Positions 33,943-45,047 of a stretch of DNA of 64,000 nt are shown here, piece after piece. Source of the stretch: Gloeopeniophorella convolvens (Eukaryota > Basidiomycota > Agaricomycetes > Russulales). Location of the stretch: assembly GCA_022496205.1 (NCBI GenBank), contig WTXD01000012.1, positions 124,001 to 188,000 of the forward strand, given 5' to 3'. The notes beneath the pieces were generated by a model. That model was not told where the DNA came from. It saw only the letters and a list, made by a program, of their open reading frames with translations, and searched no databases. Numbering within the stretch: position 1 is the stretch's first letter; every line of letters begins with the position of its first letter. The position numbers and the translations under genes were made by a program.

Positions 33943-35729
33943 CTAAGAGGATACTTTGAATAAGGAAGACTCGGTCAGAGGTGCAGAATGTCCTCCGTGA
34001 GCCCATGAGCGAGGTGTCAAGCCCTTATAGGCACGGAGGATATCGCGCGCAGAGACAAGGCTGCGAATCATACCCCGCAAGCTGTAGGCTCTCCGGTGTC
34101 CTTGTCAATCCCCATCGGTAGTACATAGTCATCCGGCGTGTGCTCAGCTAGTCGAAGAATCGTCTTCTCCGCCCATTCCGTAATGGCGTATGTCAAGCTC
34201 TTGTATGTTGCGGAGCCTTTGGGATACATCCCATTCTTGACCGTCTGATCGAATTGCTGGAAGAATTTGAGAGAGATGTTTGTGATCTCGAGTCCTCCAA
34301 TCAAATCCACGTAACTAACGCGTCGAGAAGTTGCTCTGCAGCGCTAAACGTTGAGAAGAACTGCGGCTTGGATCGACTTGAGCGGATACTTCGAACTAGG
34401 GGAAAACGACCTTACATGACCACTGAACATTTCTTCCTCCAGGAAGAAGCCCAGTAGCACCGGTTGATCTCCGGCGTTAATAGGGAGGAGCTGCTTGAAG
34501 GCGTCGTCGATGACCTTCAAGCTGGAGAGCGCGCGATCGGAACATGGCTGGAACGTCTTTGAGTCGCAGCCCAGTGTCGGGTCAAAGTTCAGAACGGAGA
34601 CAGTGAGAGGCGCGACGCCATAGCCAGATCGCCCGCCTGTCGAGACGTCGGTGACGGTGGTTTCAGCCATAAACTCCTCATCTTCGTTCCAGAACGTCTG
34701 GCCCCAAAATATGCGCATCAGCACATCTCTAGCCGAAAATGTCCGGGGGTGTTACTTGCCTGCATGTAGTCAAGAATAAGAGCCGCTCGGCTCTGATAGT
34801 CGGCCGTGCTCTCCACACGACCAATCTTGCGGGAAAGCTGGGCGCCAGCGTACAGCGCGCGGTACTGCAATGATGCCGTCCAGTACGAACCGCCCCACAC
34901 GGGTGGCCACCATAGATCCCAGCTAATAATCAAAACGTGAACAGATTACTCATAAAGAGTTATCGAATCGATCGCCTACGAGCTCTCGTTCCAGTCTAAG
35001 GAGACCCATTGGAGATCGAGGTCAATGGCGGGCCAGAGGACGTCGGCCACCCATGTGCCATTATTCTGCTTCGACTCCAGCAGCCATTCAGCGTACTTGA
35101 CCAGCATTGCTGCGCGAAATGGCGGACCGTCTGTAGGGGATCATATGAGACTTGTGTGAGACAAAGGGAATAGCCAATGATAAGGAGCAGTACCGGCTGC
35201 GGGGGAGCCGACGCGAGCGGAGGGATCCAGGAGCTTGCCGATATGTTTGTCGAAAGCGACCTCCTCAAGGCCACCTGTGAATATATTCCCGGAGATGCTG
35301 GGGACATGCTGGGATCGTAGAAGGGCGTGGACGGCATCGTCAATGAATGGCCGCAGATACTGGGATTCGTCGCCGAAGGTGGCTAGTTCGTTGAGCCACG
35401 AATTGTACATGAGACAGTTATCGCGGATATAGAATGTTTCCCACTCGGGATGCTCGGGTACGGGTATGACGAGGAGAACGACACCCGGCTGGATGAGAAG
35501 CGTCAGTGCCACACCGATGGTATACATGGGAGAAAAATATAATTACATCGGATCCAGTCTCTGGCCCGGAGAGTTGATTGAAGATAACGTCGTTTGTAAC
35601 CGGGATGAGATGACCAAAGTATTCATCGAGAGAGATGCTGGAAGCTGTCGAAGAAGATACTGGAACCGCAGCAACAGCAGACAGGTAAGCTGCAGCAGAG
35701 GACAGCGAGAAGGGGAGCTGAGGCAGCAT
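33943..35729 (-). CDS. Secreted GH15 glucoamylase-fold protein, 3' copy, catalytic Glu lost
   Basis: A signal peptide (MLPQLPFSLSSAAAYLSAV) precedes a GH15 (alpha/alpha)6 domain. Family landmarks are FYIRDNCLMYNSWLNEL, TWVADVLWPAIDLDLQWVSL, DWNESSWDLW, LNFDPTLGCDSKTFQPCSDR and SAAEQLLDALVTWD. Aspergillus glucoamylase has its general acid in DLWEE; here the motif is DLWWPPVWGGSYWT. The general base lies in SEQYDK; here it is PMGIDK, with Met at the Glu position. Starch hydrolysis is therefore doubtful. One intron uses a GC donor (CAG|GCAAGT). Two missing G bases (in short runs at about 34307 and 34073-34076, seen as C on +) must be added; then the C-terminus (GMIRSLVSARDILRAYKG, SWAHGG) aligns with the neighbour's and ends at 33943. 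Unaltered, the frame stops early. Confidence 0.8.
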
Positions 35730-36765
35730 GGTGCGCAGAGAGATGCCTCTGAGCCATCATCGATGGGTCGCTGTTGTTTCGCCTTTTATGCTATCGCGAC
35801 GCCCTTATCCACCCAGGGCTTTAGCAGGTACATTTCCGCTTTGGACCCAGAGGGAGGGCTACGAGGATTTGGACCTTGCGAGCTGTGATAGGAATAGCTC
35901 GTCGGAATTCGTGGTAGTACCTGCAAGGGATAAGGCTATTGCCAGAGCAGCACGAGCATGTGGTGGCTCGTCGTCACAACCCTGTCCAGGCGAGCTCGCC
36001 TGGCGCCGGGTACATACTCCGAGCTACCTGCCAGAACGTTGGCGCGTGCCGTCAACCAGCATCAAGAGACTCATGGGCGTTTCGGACAGGCCGCGCGCTA
36101 GGTGGGTACCATGTTCCGCTTCCACTCGAAGGAAGCGCCCTTGGCACGTCCAAGGCGACGCAATAAGGTGCCCAGAAACGCGATATACACTGCGAGATCC
36201 GGGTGAGCAACATTCCGGAGGAGATCAGGAAGCCTTGAACGTGGTTCGAGGAAGGATGAGATCTTGAGATTCCGTCAAAGTGTTGAATCCGTACTTCGAT
36301 ATAACCGACTCTCACGTGCAGCATCTCAGAAAACGGGCACTAGCGGACAACTTGGACGTCAATTCTCGTCTTTTGGCGGTTCCCGATCCGTGCGATGATC
36401 TCCGTTCGAGTCAGCACGATTTGGCGGCAGTCACAGCCCGTCTACGTACCCACAACCCAGTTGGATCCGTGAAAAGCTTAACAGTACGCTCGTTTACTAT
36501 AACTTTCGTTTCCGGCGCGTGCATGTGGACAAACACGCGCGCAGTCCAATTTCCTCCGTGTTAACTTCATCCATACTAGTGTTGAGCGGCGCGCACCACG
36601 AGCGCGCAAAGTTGAACGTGCCCGACCCCTTCGGCGGGTGACGGGAATTAGTACCGGCGCCACAGCATGGTGCCCTACAGTGCCATCCCTAACCGACCCA
36701 TCCAAAGTAAGAGATTCAAAAACCATGCATAATACAAAGGAGGAACAAACAGTAGAGGAGACCCA
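35730..36765. other. Spacer between the two GH15 genes
   Basis: This holds the promoter of the 3' GH15 gene on its left and the downstream region of the 5' copy on its right. No coding frame was recognised, and it is the expected arrangement for a tandem duplication. Confidence 0.5.
35784..35790 (-). promoter_or_regulatory. TATA-like element of the 3' GH15 gene
   Basis: CATAAAA on the minus strand, followed by GG, lies about 55 bases upstream of the ATG at 35729. That is a reasonable core-promoter position. Confidence 0.45.
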
Positions 36766-38606
36766 TCAGAATGCGTCAAAGCGAGTCTGGAATCCAGCGG
36801 CGGCATCATCGCGCCATAAAGACCCTTCCACGCCCTGAGACTCGGACGCGTTCCCCGCCCTTCCAGCGACTCTCCGGCCACCATTGGCCCACGACGGCGG
36901 AACAAACCCGCCATACGCGTGATCGACGTCGAGCGCAGCGATGGTGTTGCGCAGCACCCCTCGCGGGCCCCCGGGCTCTCCGGTGTCCTTGTCGATCCAC
37001 ATCAGGGGAACGTAGTCCGCGGGCGTGTATCGTGCGAGCAGGACGAGCGTCATCTCGGCATGTTCCGTGATGGCGCGCGTCAGGCGCGCGTACGCCGCCG
37101 AGCCCTTCGGGTACGTGCCCGTGCGGATGCCCTTGTCGAACTGCTGGAAAAACTTGAGGGAGAGGTCTGTCACGGCGAGCTCGCCGAGTAGGTCCCAGGT
37201 GATGAGCGCGTCGAAGAGCTGTTCCGCGGCGTTGTAGGTCGAGAAGTGCTGCGGCTGCGGAGTGTCAGCAAGTGCTTCGATGTAGAAGCGGCGCGACCTT
37301 ACGTGTCCTCCGAATAGCTGCTCCTCTAAGTAGAACCCGAGGAGCGGCGGCTGACCTGCAGGCGCGCGCTGGTTGATGGGGAAGAGCTCCCAGAAAGCGT
37401 CGTTGACGACTTGCAAGCTAGAAAGCGCACGGTCGGAGCACGGCTGGAATGTCACGGAGTCACAGCCCAAAGATGGATCAAAGTTGAGGATAGAAACCGT
37501 GAGTGGAGCCACGCCGAGCCCGGAGCGCCCGCCGGTCGAGACGTCGGTGACTGTAGTTTCGGTCATGAATCCCTCTTCCTCATTCCAGAATGTCTGATGG
37601 ACGAAGTGGTCATCATGAGTAGGTGCAGCTCACGGGAGAAGTTGACGTACCTGAAGATAGTCGAGGATAACTGACGCACGATTCTCGTATTCAGCAGCGT
37701 TCTCTCCGCGACCGATGCTGTGGGCAATGCGGGCGCCGGTGTGCAGCGCACGATGTTGGAGTGACGCAGTCCAGAATGAGCCACCCCAAACGGGTGGCCA
37801 CCAGAGGTCCCACCTGGTGAAGAGCATGAGTCTGCGTAGAGCACTATGAGCTATTTCATCACATACGAGCTCTCGTTCCAGTGTAAGGAGATCCATTGGA
37901 GATCAAGCTCGATGGAAGGCCAGAGGACATCGGCCACCCATGTGCCGTTGCCTTGCTCCGCTTCTAATAACCAGTCAGCATATTTGGTCAGCGTCGCTGC
38001 GCGGAAGGGCGGGCCATCTATCAGGCGTCTCAGAGCTGAGCGAGAAAGGTATTACAGCGGCAGAGACGAACCGGCGGCTGGAGATCCGGGACGGGCTGCT
38101 AAGTTCAGGATTCTTCCAAGGTGAACGTCGAAAGCGGCCTCCTCCAAGCCACCAGTGAAGATGTTGCCTGCGATGCTGGTAACATGCTGGGTCCTGACGA
38201 GCGCATGCACCGCGTCGTCGATGAATTGGCGCAGATGAGGTGACTTGTCGTCGTGGGCAACAAGTTCGTTGAGCCATGAGTTGTAGACGAGACAGCCATC
38301 GCGGACCCAGTACACGTTCCACTCTGGGTGATCGGGATCAGGGAGGAGAGTCAAAATTACACCGGGCTGATCATGGGTCGTCAATCACTACCCGTCCACA
38401 AAGCGATCAGCCAAGTGGAATGCACGCACATCTGCCCCGGCTTCTGGTCCTGTCAGTTGGCGAAGGAGCACATCATTTAAGACCGGGATGAGGTGTTCCA
38501 GATAGCTTCGGACGGCACTGGTATGTTTCGTCGGTTCAAAAGGCGAGAAGGCGGTGGCCACCACCCAGTTCGCAGCAGCGATGGTAAGGAGATGCAAGAG
38601 GTACAT
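36766..38606 (-). CDS. Secreted GH15 glucoamylase-fold protein, 5' copy, catalytic Glu lost
   Basis: This is the paralogue of the preceding gene, on the same strand, with the same intron positions where I could follow them and an intact frame. The signal peptide is MYLLHLLTIAAANWVVATAF. Landmarks include VYWVRDGCLVYNSWLNELV, TWVADVLWPSIELDLQWISL, LNFDPSLGCDSVTFQPCSDR and NAAEQLFDALITWDLLGEL. The DLWEE general-acid motif is DLWWPPVWGGSFWT, and the general-base segment is LMWIDKDTGEP, again with Met at the Glu position. The same substitutions in both copies rule out a sequencing artefact and suggest a conserved non-hydrolytic role such as carbohydrate binding. The intron corresponding to the GC-AG one of the neighbour has an ordinary GT donor here. 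The C-terminus extends past the domain (AYGGFVPPSWANGG) to the TGA at 36766. Confidence 0.85.
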
Positions 38607-40374
38607 GCTGATGTCTGGGATGCCTCATTCAGCGTCCATGTTCCGTATTTATGCCCTTGCGTTGCTCCTTCTCGCGCCAAGGCCTCCGCTTTGCGATCAA
38701 TGATAGCTAGTGAAACAGCCAGAACCTTGTGAACTTGAGATTGGTGGAGCAGGACTCTAACACGGGTAAAGTCAAGAGCACATCGCTTCAGAGATAGCGT
38801 TCTGGTCTGACGCCGAGTGTCATGGCACCTCGCGGTGAGTCGATTGATGGGCGTTGTGACGCATATCGATGCAGGGTTTGTAGGAGGATTTCACGAGGAA
38901 GCCTGATGGACCAACCAGGAAACGGGAGCAGCAGATACCAGTAACCTGGTGTGGAGATACGTGTCTCTTGCCCATCAGGCCGCTGACGCATTGGAAGCCC
39001 CAACAAAGTAGTTGGTACCCCAACATGTCGACTCAAGTCACATGCAGAGTTACATAGTGTCACTGCAGCCGCACGGCGACGGAGACGGAATGAGACAGAT
39101 TGGCGCGGACCAGGGGTTCCCGTAGAGCGTTACTGAAATGGGGCTGACCGGGTGATCGGAGGGGATACCACAGAGAGCTACGAGGAAAGGAGCACACGGT
39201 CGGGAGAAATGGTGCAGATGCGCGGTGGCGGCCGAGTCGGATAATGCCGTTGTCCGATTATGGTGTACGCCGTAGATGATTGTAGATAGGGTGTGAGTGG
39301 GGTTGGCGCCGCAGTCGCTGTAACAGCAACACCATGTGTTTCTCTGCGGAAAACTCCTGAGGTGGCGCAGAAGAGGCCGCTATGAGTGAAAATCCAACTT
39401 GTACCGCGCGCAGTGAATGGGAAATCACGAGATAACTTCAGAAAGCGTGCCTTCCAACAGGAGCCAACCGACGGGAAGCTGTCAAGAAGGCAAAGCGGGG
39501 TCTGCGTAGAGACATGCTCCGGAGCTTGATCACCGCAATCGCGGGTTTGAGTATGTCGGCGGAGGACGTGATGTCGGGGCGCGCCCCAAGCTGCAGCAGG
39601 ATACCTGAGGTCGCCAGGCACGTAGCTGATGCAACTCCATACCCTGGTGTCAGACATACTCCATGGCAGCAGCAATGCAACTCACCTACAGCACCCGAGC
39701 CTGTAGTCAAGTTGCTTGCCTTCTGGTGCTAGCCGTCGATGGGCTAATTGGCCGTAGCCCCCAGGCAAAAGGCCGGGCACTGGCACACCGCATGTAGACA
39801 CAGAGGTGGGTGTCCGTACAGCACGGGTCCGCGCGCGAGTGGCGAGAATCATGCTCCTAGTGCGCGCTCGCAGACGTTGCGTAACTGCTCCCGCCTTCCA
39901 GCCATCTTTGATATTTGGGAGTTTCTAGGGTCGAGGCCATCCTCCATTGTGACGTGGGCCGTGGTGTACGGACCAAAATCAGAAGAGGTTCTGCGCGAAA
40001 AGCGAGTTGTTGGTTGCTCCGCTGTCGTGTCGTTGTGGTCAAGAAGGAAGTGGCGCGGGCCGCGCGAGGCGCCCGCGATGGGAGCGCATCGATGGATGTT
40101 CCGTTATCTTATCACGTCAACCCCGCAAAGACGTAATGACGGAGCAGGGCGGAGGACGACCCCGGCGCACGCCCCTCCGACACCTGACTCGTTCGACGCT
40201 CTCCTCGACGACCATCCCTGAGGCACATTTGCCACCCACCCTCAGGTCGAGTCACAAGCCTTTCACAACTGCGCGAGACGCCCATTTACTCGTGGAAACC
40301 CTTCTCTTTGCTCTCCTACCGGTGCACTTGCCAACCACTCTCCTCGTGCTCCTCCCAAAATCCGATACTTGAAA
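38607..40374. other. Divergent intergenic region
   Basis: This 1.8-kb space separates the start of the 5' GH15 gene (-) from the aminotransferase (+). A TATA-like CATAAATA (minus strand, about 38650) lies some 45 bases before the GH15 ATG. The right 250 bases are CT-rich and would suit the aminotransferase promoter. No coding frame was recognised. Confidence 0.5.
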
Positions 40375-42173
40375 ATGTCGCTGGGACAAAAGCTCCTACG
40401 AACTGCCTCCCGCAGCGCGCGCACGACACCGCCGTACGCACCTGCGCGCCCTACTCCTGACGCGCTCGGCCTAACACAATGCGCCCCCGCAGGACACGCA
40501 CGATGGCGACTGCGCCGCCGCTCGTCGACTTTGCACAGCGCCACGTGACGAAGGGCCTGAACCGCATCACGGAGGACGTGTTTGCGAAGGGAGAGGGCTC
40601 GTGGGTGACGATGCAGAGCGGGCGGCGCCTGCTCGACTTTACGTGCGGCATCGGCGTCACGAACCTCGGTGCGTTGCGCGCGCCACCATCCGCCGCCCGG
40701 CGTTCCGCTGACACGGTCCTCGCGCAGGACACTGCCACCCGAAGGTGAGCAAGGCGGCGGCAGACCAGTGCCTCAGCCTCGTGCACGGTCAGGTACGTCC
40801 CCGCCGCCGATCCCGAGCGCGCCCGGGCCGACGGCGCGCGCACAGTGCAGCATCGCGTACCACGAGCCGTACCTGCGCCTGATCGAGCGCCTGCTGCCGC
40901 TGATGCCGCACGCGTCGCTCGACTCGTTCTTCCTCTGGAACTCGGGCTCCGAGGCGGTCGAGGCGGCGCTCAAGATGGCGCGCAGCATCACGCGCCGCCC
41001 GAACGTCGTTGCGATGCAGGGCGCGTACCACGGGCGCACGTTCGGCGCGATGGCGGTCACGAAGAGCAAGACGATCTATAGCGACGGCGTCGCGCCGCTC
41101 ATGGTGCGCCCGCGTGTGCCCTCGTTGCTCTGAGATTGTGTGGCTGATGCCCGCGGGTGTAGCCCGGCGTGTTCACCGCACCGTTCCCGTACTGGCACCA
41201 CTATAACGCCGTGCCAGGCGCGGATGATGCGGAGCTCTCGCGCGCAGCGTTGTACCAGCTCGAGCTGCTGCTTGCGCAGCAGACTGCGCCGACGGACACG
41301 GCGGCGGTGCTCGTCGAGCCCGTGCTCGGCGAGGGCGGGTACGTGCCCGCACCGCCGGTGTTCTTGCAGGGCCTACGCGAGATCTGCGACAAGCACGGGC
41401 TACTGCTCATCATCGACGAAGTGCAGAGCGGGTTCGGACGCACGGGGCGCATGTTCAATGTCGAGTACAGCGGCGTGCGGCCGGATATCTTGATCATGGC
41501 CAAGGTGCGTGTTGCACTTGTTTGCATGGTGTGTGGAGTTTGACGGATGCTTTCCAGGGCCTTGCTAATGGGTTCCCGCTGAGCGCTGTGGTCAGCAGGA
41601 AGGAGCTGACGGATAAGCTGAAGCCGGGGTCGATGGTAAGAGCGCGTGTATGTGGTGCGACTGCCAACTCTGAGCTTTGGCTGCAGGGAGGAACGTACGC
41701 CGGAAACGCCGTATCGTGCGCGGCAGCTGTCGCAGTCGTAGACGCGTTCAAGGAGGAGAACATTCTGGAGAATGTCAACGCGCGGTGTGCACTGAATCCC
41801 ACATCCACGCGATATCTTCTGATATAATACCGCACACAGGTCTGCCGAGCTCTTCAAGGCTCTCAGAGCGCTGCAGAACGACAGCGGTGCCGGAAAGTTC
41901 ATCCTCGACGTGCGCGGCCAGGGATTGATGGTCGCGGTCGAGTTCGCGTCGCCGTCGCACTCTACGCGCGACCCGGCGGCCGTGAAGGACGCGCCGGCGG
42001 GCTTGGCAGCGAAGGTGTCGAAGCGCTGTTTGGAGAAGGGCATGTTCCTGCTCACGACGTCCGTGTACGAGACGGTGCGGTTCATCCCGCCCCTGAACAT
42101 CTCGGAAGAGGATCTGGCGAAGGGAATCAAGATCTTCACGGAGGCTGTGGAGGAGGTCGTGAAGGAGGCGTGA
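40375..42173 (+). CDS. Mitochondrial class III aminotransferase, GABA aminotransferase-like
   Basis: This is a PLP-dependent fold-type I transaminase. The first exon (40375-40433) encodes a basic, Ser/Arg-rich presequence ([20 protein letters not shown]) that looks mitochondrial. Exon 2 starts at 40493 and carries an in-frame Met (40503) that could start a cytosolic form. The core has [73 protein letters not shown] and [18 protein letters not shown]. The PLP lysine sits at the exon junction [14 protein letters not shown], and [17 protein letters not shown] follows. This pattern is closest to bacterial-type GabT, which converts 4-aminobutyrate and 2-oxoglutarate to succinic semialdehyde and glutamate. 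Ornithine or another omega-amino acid cannot be excluded. The frame is intact to the TGA at 42171. Confidence 0.9.
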
Positions 42174-42637
42174 ACACCAGAGGATATTCGATTGCTGCAA
42201 TACATGTACCAAAATGCCTCCGATGTACCCAGACATGTCTACTATGGTGTCGATGGTGTGAACGTTGTTAATTGGCTCGACTCGAGGATAATTGGATGGC
42301 CCCTGCGTCACCGCCCCGAGCCCGCTATTCAGCGGACGGGGTCGATCGCGATCGGGTGTCGATCTCACGTGCATCAGAGTTGTGCACAATGAAACAGCGA
42401 CTCGCTCTCTACAAACCTACATCAGCCCCGGTCTCCTGTTGCAGAGAAAAGGGCAGCATTTGCAGTGGTACCTGCTGTGCGAGGGAGCGAAGGACGGAGA
42501 GAGCGAGTCGCATTGGCCGGGTCTGGAGCTGGAGGCTGGCTGAAAGCGGGATAGACGAGGATAGACGCCGTGTGTTCTGTCTGGCCACACACTCGCGGCG
42601 TGTCTCTCATGGTCCCGGCTTCCCTCCGCCCTCCACC
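42174..42637. other. Short intergenic region
   Basis: Downstream of the aminotransferase and upstream of the RING protein. I see no coding frame or RNA gene. Confidence 0.5.
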
Positions 42638-45047
42638 ATGACCCCTTTACTCCCCTCGCTCGCAATCGCCGCCCTTGCATTATTCACGCCAGCATTCGCA
42701 TACATCCCCGCCATTCCCACCAACGACACCAGCACAGCGATCGCAGACGGCCTCAATGTCACCGACACCTCCCGCGTCTATCTCCAATGGTACAACATCG
42801 TCGGGTGAGCCTTATTTTTCTGCCTTGGCGGGCACGGCGGTGGCTTCGCCTGTCCGCGGTGTGCCCTTGTGGCCCGTGCGTGCCCATATCGCAGCGTGGC
42901 ATACCATTGTCAGCGCAGCGCACGATGGGGCGGCCGCCGCGGGTGGGAGTCTGGGGTCTTGGAGCACGCACAAGATTAGAACAGGCCTTGTCTGCGCTTG
43001 CTCGCTCGTCCGCCCGCCCTTATCCCCCCTGCCTTTGTCCCCTATGCTGCTCGCTGTTCGCGCGGCGCTCGAGGCTGAGAGGGTCCACTTCCGTGTTGTT
43101 CCGCCGGTCCGGGCGTCCCTGCACCACTAGCCGTGCTGCGCGCCGGCATCATGCCGCCTCCACTATCATGCCGTGCTGACCACTGCTCCACACAGATCGC
43201 CCGGCGAGGACTCGCAGACGATATCGTACCAACTCGTCGGGCCAAACAGCGACGGCATCAGCAAGGTGCGCCCCCGCTGCGCGCGCTGCAGGGTCTGCGT
43301 GTCTGCGCCGCGGCTTATGCGTGGATAGGGCGCGCTTGTGCGCTTCTCGGAGGAGAATGCGACGCAGCTTGCTAACGACACCAGTGCGTAATCTCGCTCT
43401 GTGCATGCGTCCCGGGTGCTGCGATGCTGACATGCATGTGTGCTGCGCGCCACGCAGCCGCCACGCCCTGGATAGCGCTCGTCTCGTGTGACGGGAACGC
43501 GACGCATGCCTCGCAGGAGTTCGACATCTTCACACTCGCTAATGACAGAGGCGCCGTCGGAGCGGTGAGTGCATTTTTTCCGCATGCCATACTGGACCTG
43601 TTGGACTGAGCGTGCTGGGGTGGCAGCTGTTGTACTCGGAGTGGTCCCAGGCGTGCATCATCAATGCCGAGTATCTCGATCCCGATAGCTTCGACCCTCT
43701 CATGGACATCTTCTCCACACAATCCCTCATATCGGCCCGGGTCATCCTTGGTCAATTCGAGGCCGTCAATGTCAGCACGTACGGGTTTTACAACCCCGCC
43801 CTCCTCAATGCCTCGCAGTCTGCCATCAACGACACGCTCCAGGCGGGCTACCCGACCGCGCCGGGATACATGTGGGCAACGCTCGCGGCGTACAACGCCA
43901 CGGCTCCCCTGAACGTCAACGGCGTCGACGCCAGCGACGGCAACCAGAACAACGGCGGTAGCGGCAGCTCTAAAACGACACTAGCGATGTGAGTCGCCGC
44001 GCGAGTGTGTCCGCCGAGCGTGCTTCGCTCATACGTAGCCCAGGGTCATTCTCTACGCTATCACAGGCTGCATTGCCGGCCTCTTCGCAGTCGTCATCAT
44101 TACCGGTGTGCGTACTTCCCCGTGCTTCTCTTCTGCTGACTCAGCGCGCTGACACACCCCAGGTCATCCGCGCGGTGCGACACCCCGAGCGCTACCGCCT
44201 CGCAGGCGGCTCGGGCGACGGCGGCGGGCAGGGCCGCGGCGGCGTGCTCACGCGCGCGATCCTCGATACGTTCCCGCTCATCAAGTTTGGCGCGCGCCGC
44301 GAGGAGGCCGCGGCCAGCGTGCCCCGCGACGCGAAGGACCTCGAGGCGCAGAGCGGCAGCGGCAGCGACGCGGAAATGCCGCCGCTCGAGATGCGCGATA
44401 TCGCCCGCGGGTCGGGTGACGATGACGACGCGGCGGGGCCGAAGGCCGCGGGCGCGAGCGCGGGCACGAGCCGAAGCCACGAGCACGCGGCGGAGCAGCC
44501 GGAGGGCGAAGGCGACGCGCAGCACGTGCATGCGCACGACGTGCCGCCCGCGCGCCCGCGCGCAGGCCCATCATCGTCGGCACCAGGGGCAGAGGACCCG
44601 TTGCCCGAGGCGATCGGGCGCGAGACGTGCCCGATCTGCATCGTCGACTTTGACGACGGCGACGACGTGCGCGTGCTGCCGTGCGAGGGCAAGCACGTCT
44701 TCCACCAGGCGTGCGTCGACCCGTGGCTGCTCGAGCTGTCGAGCTCGTGCCCGATCTGCCGGCACGACTTCCAGGCGCTCGAGACGCTGCTCGCGGGCGG
44801 CGAGCCCGGGCCCGTGGAGCGCCGCGCATCGCAGCCGCCGCGCTTCTCGCGGTACCTGCGCTTTGCGCGGCGCCGGCATATGAGGCGGGGGATGGAGGTC
44901 GACCCGACGGACCCGCCTGCGCCGCTTGCGCCTGGCCAGGGGATGGCGATGGGCGATGGTGCGGCGCGGTTGTCGCGGGCATACGACAATACCGGGGCTC
45001 GGGCGTCGCGGGCGTACGAGACTAGCATGCTCTCGCCTATGGTTTAG
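42638..45047 (+). CDS. Transmembrane RING-H2 E3 ubiquitin ligase, PA-TM-RING-like
   Basis: The protein is arranged as signal peptide, lumenal domain, one membrane span and a cytosolic RING-H2. The signal peptide is [18 protein letters not shown]. The lumenal part has many N-glycosylation sites (NDT, NVT, NAT, NVS, NAS) and a segment resembling a protease-associated domain ([34 protein letters not shown]). The membrane span is [22 protein letters not shown] long acidic and Gly/Ala-rich linker leads to the [18 protein letters not shown], then [15 protein letters not shown] and CPICRHDF, with all eight zinc ligands in C3H2C3 order. Such ligases ubiquitinate membrane proteins at the Golgi, endosome or vacuole. 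The first intron is long (42805-43195, 391 nt) compared with the usual 50-60 nt. The frame is intact to the TAG at 45045. Confidence 0.88.
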
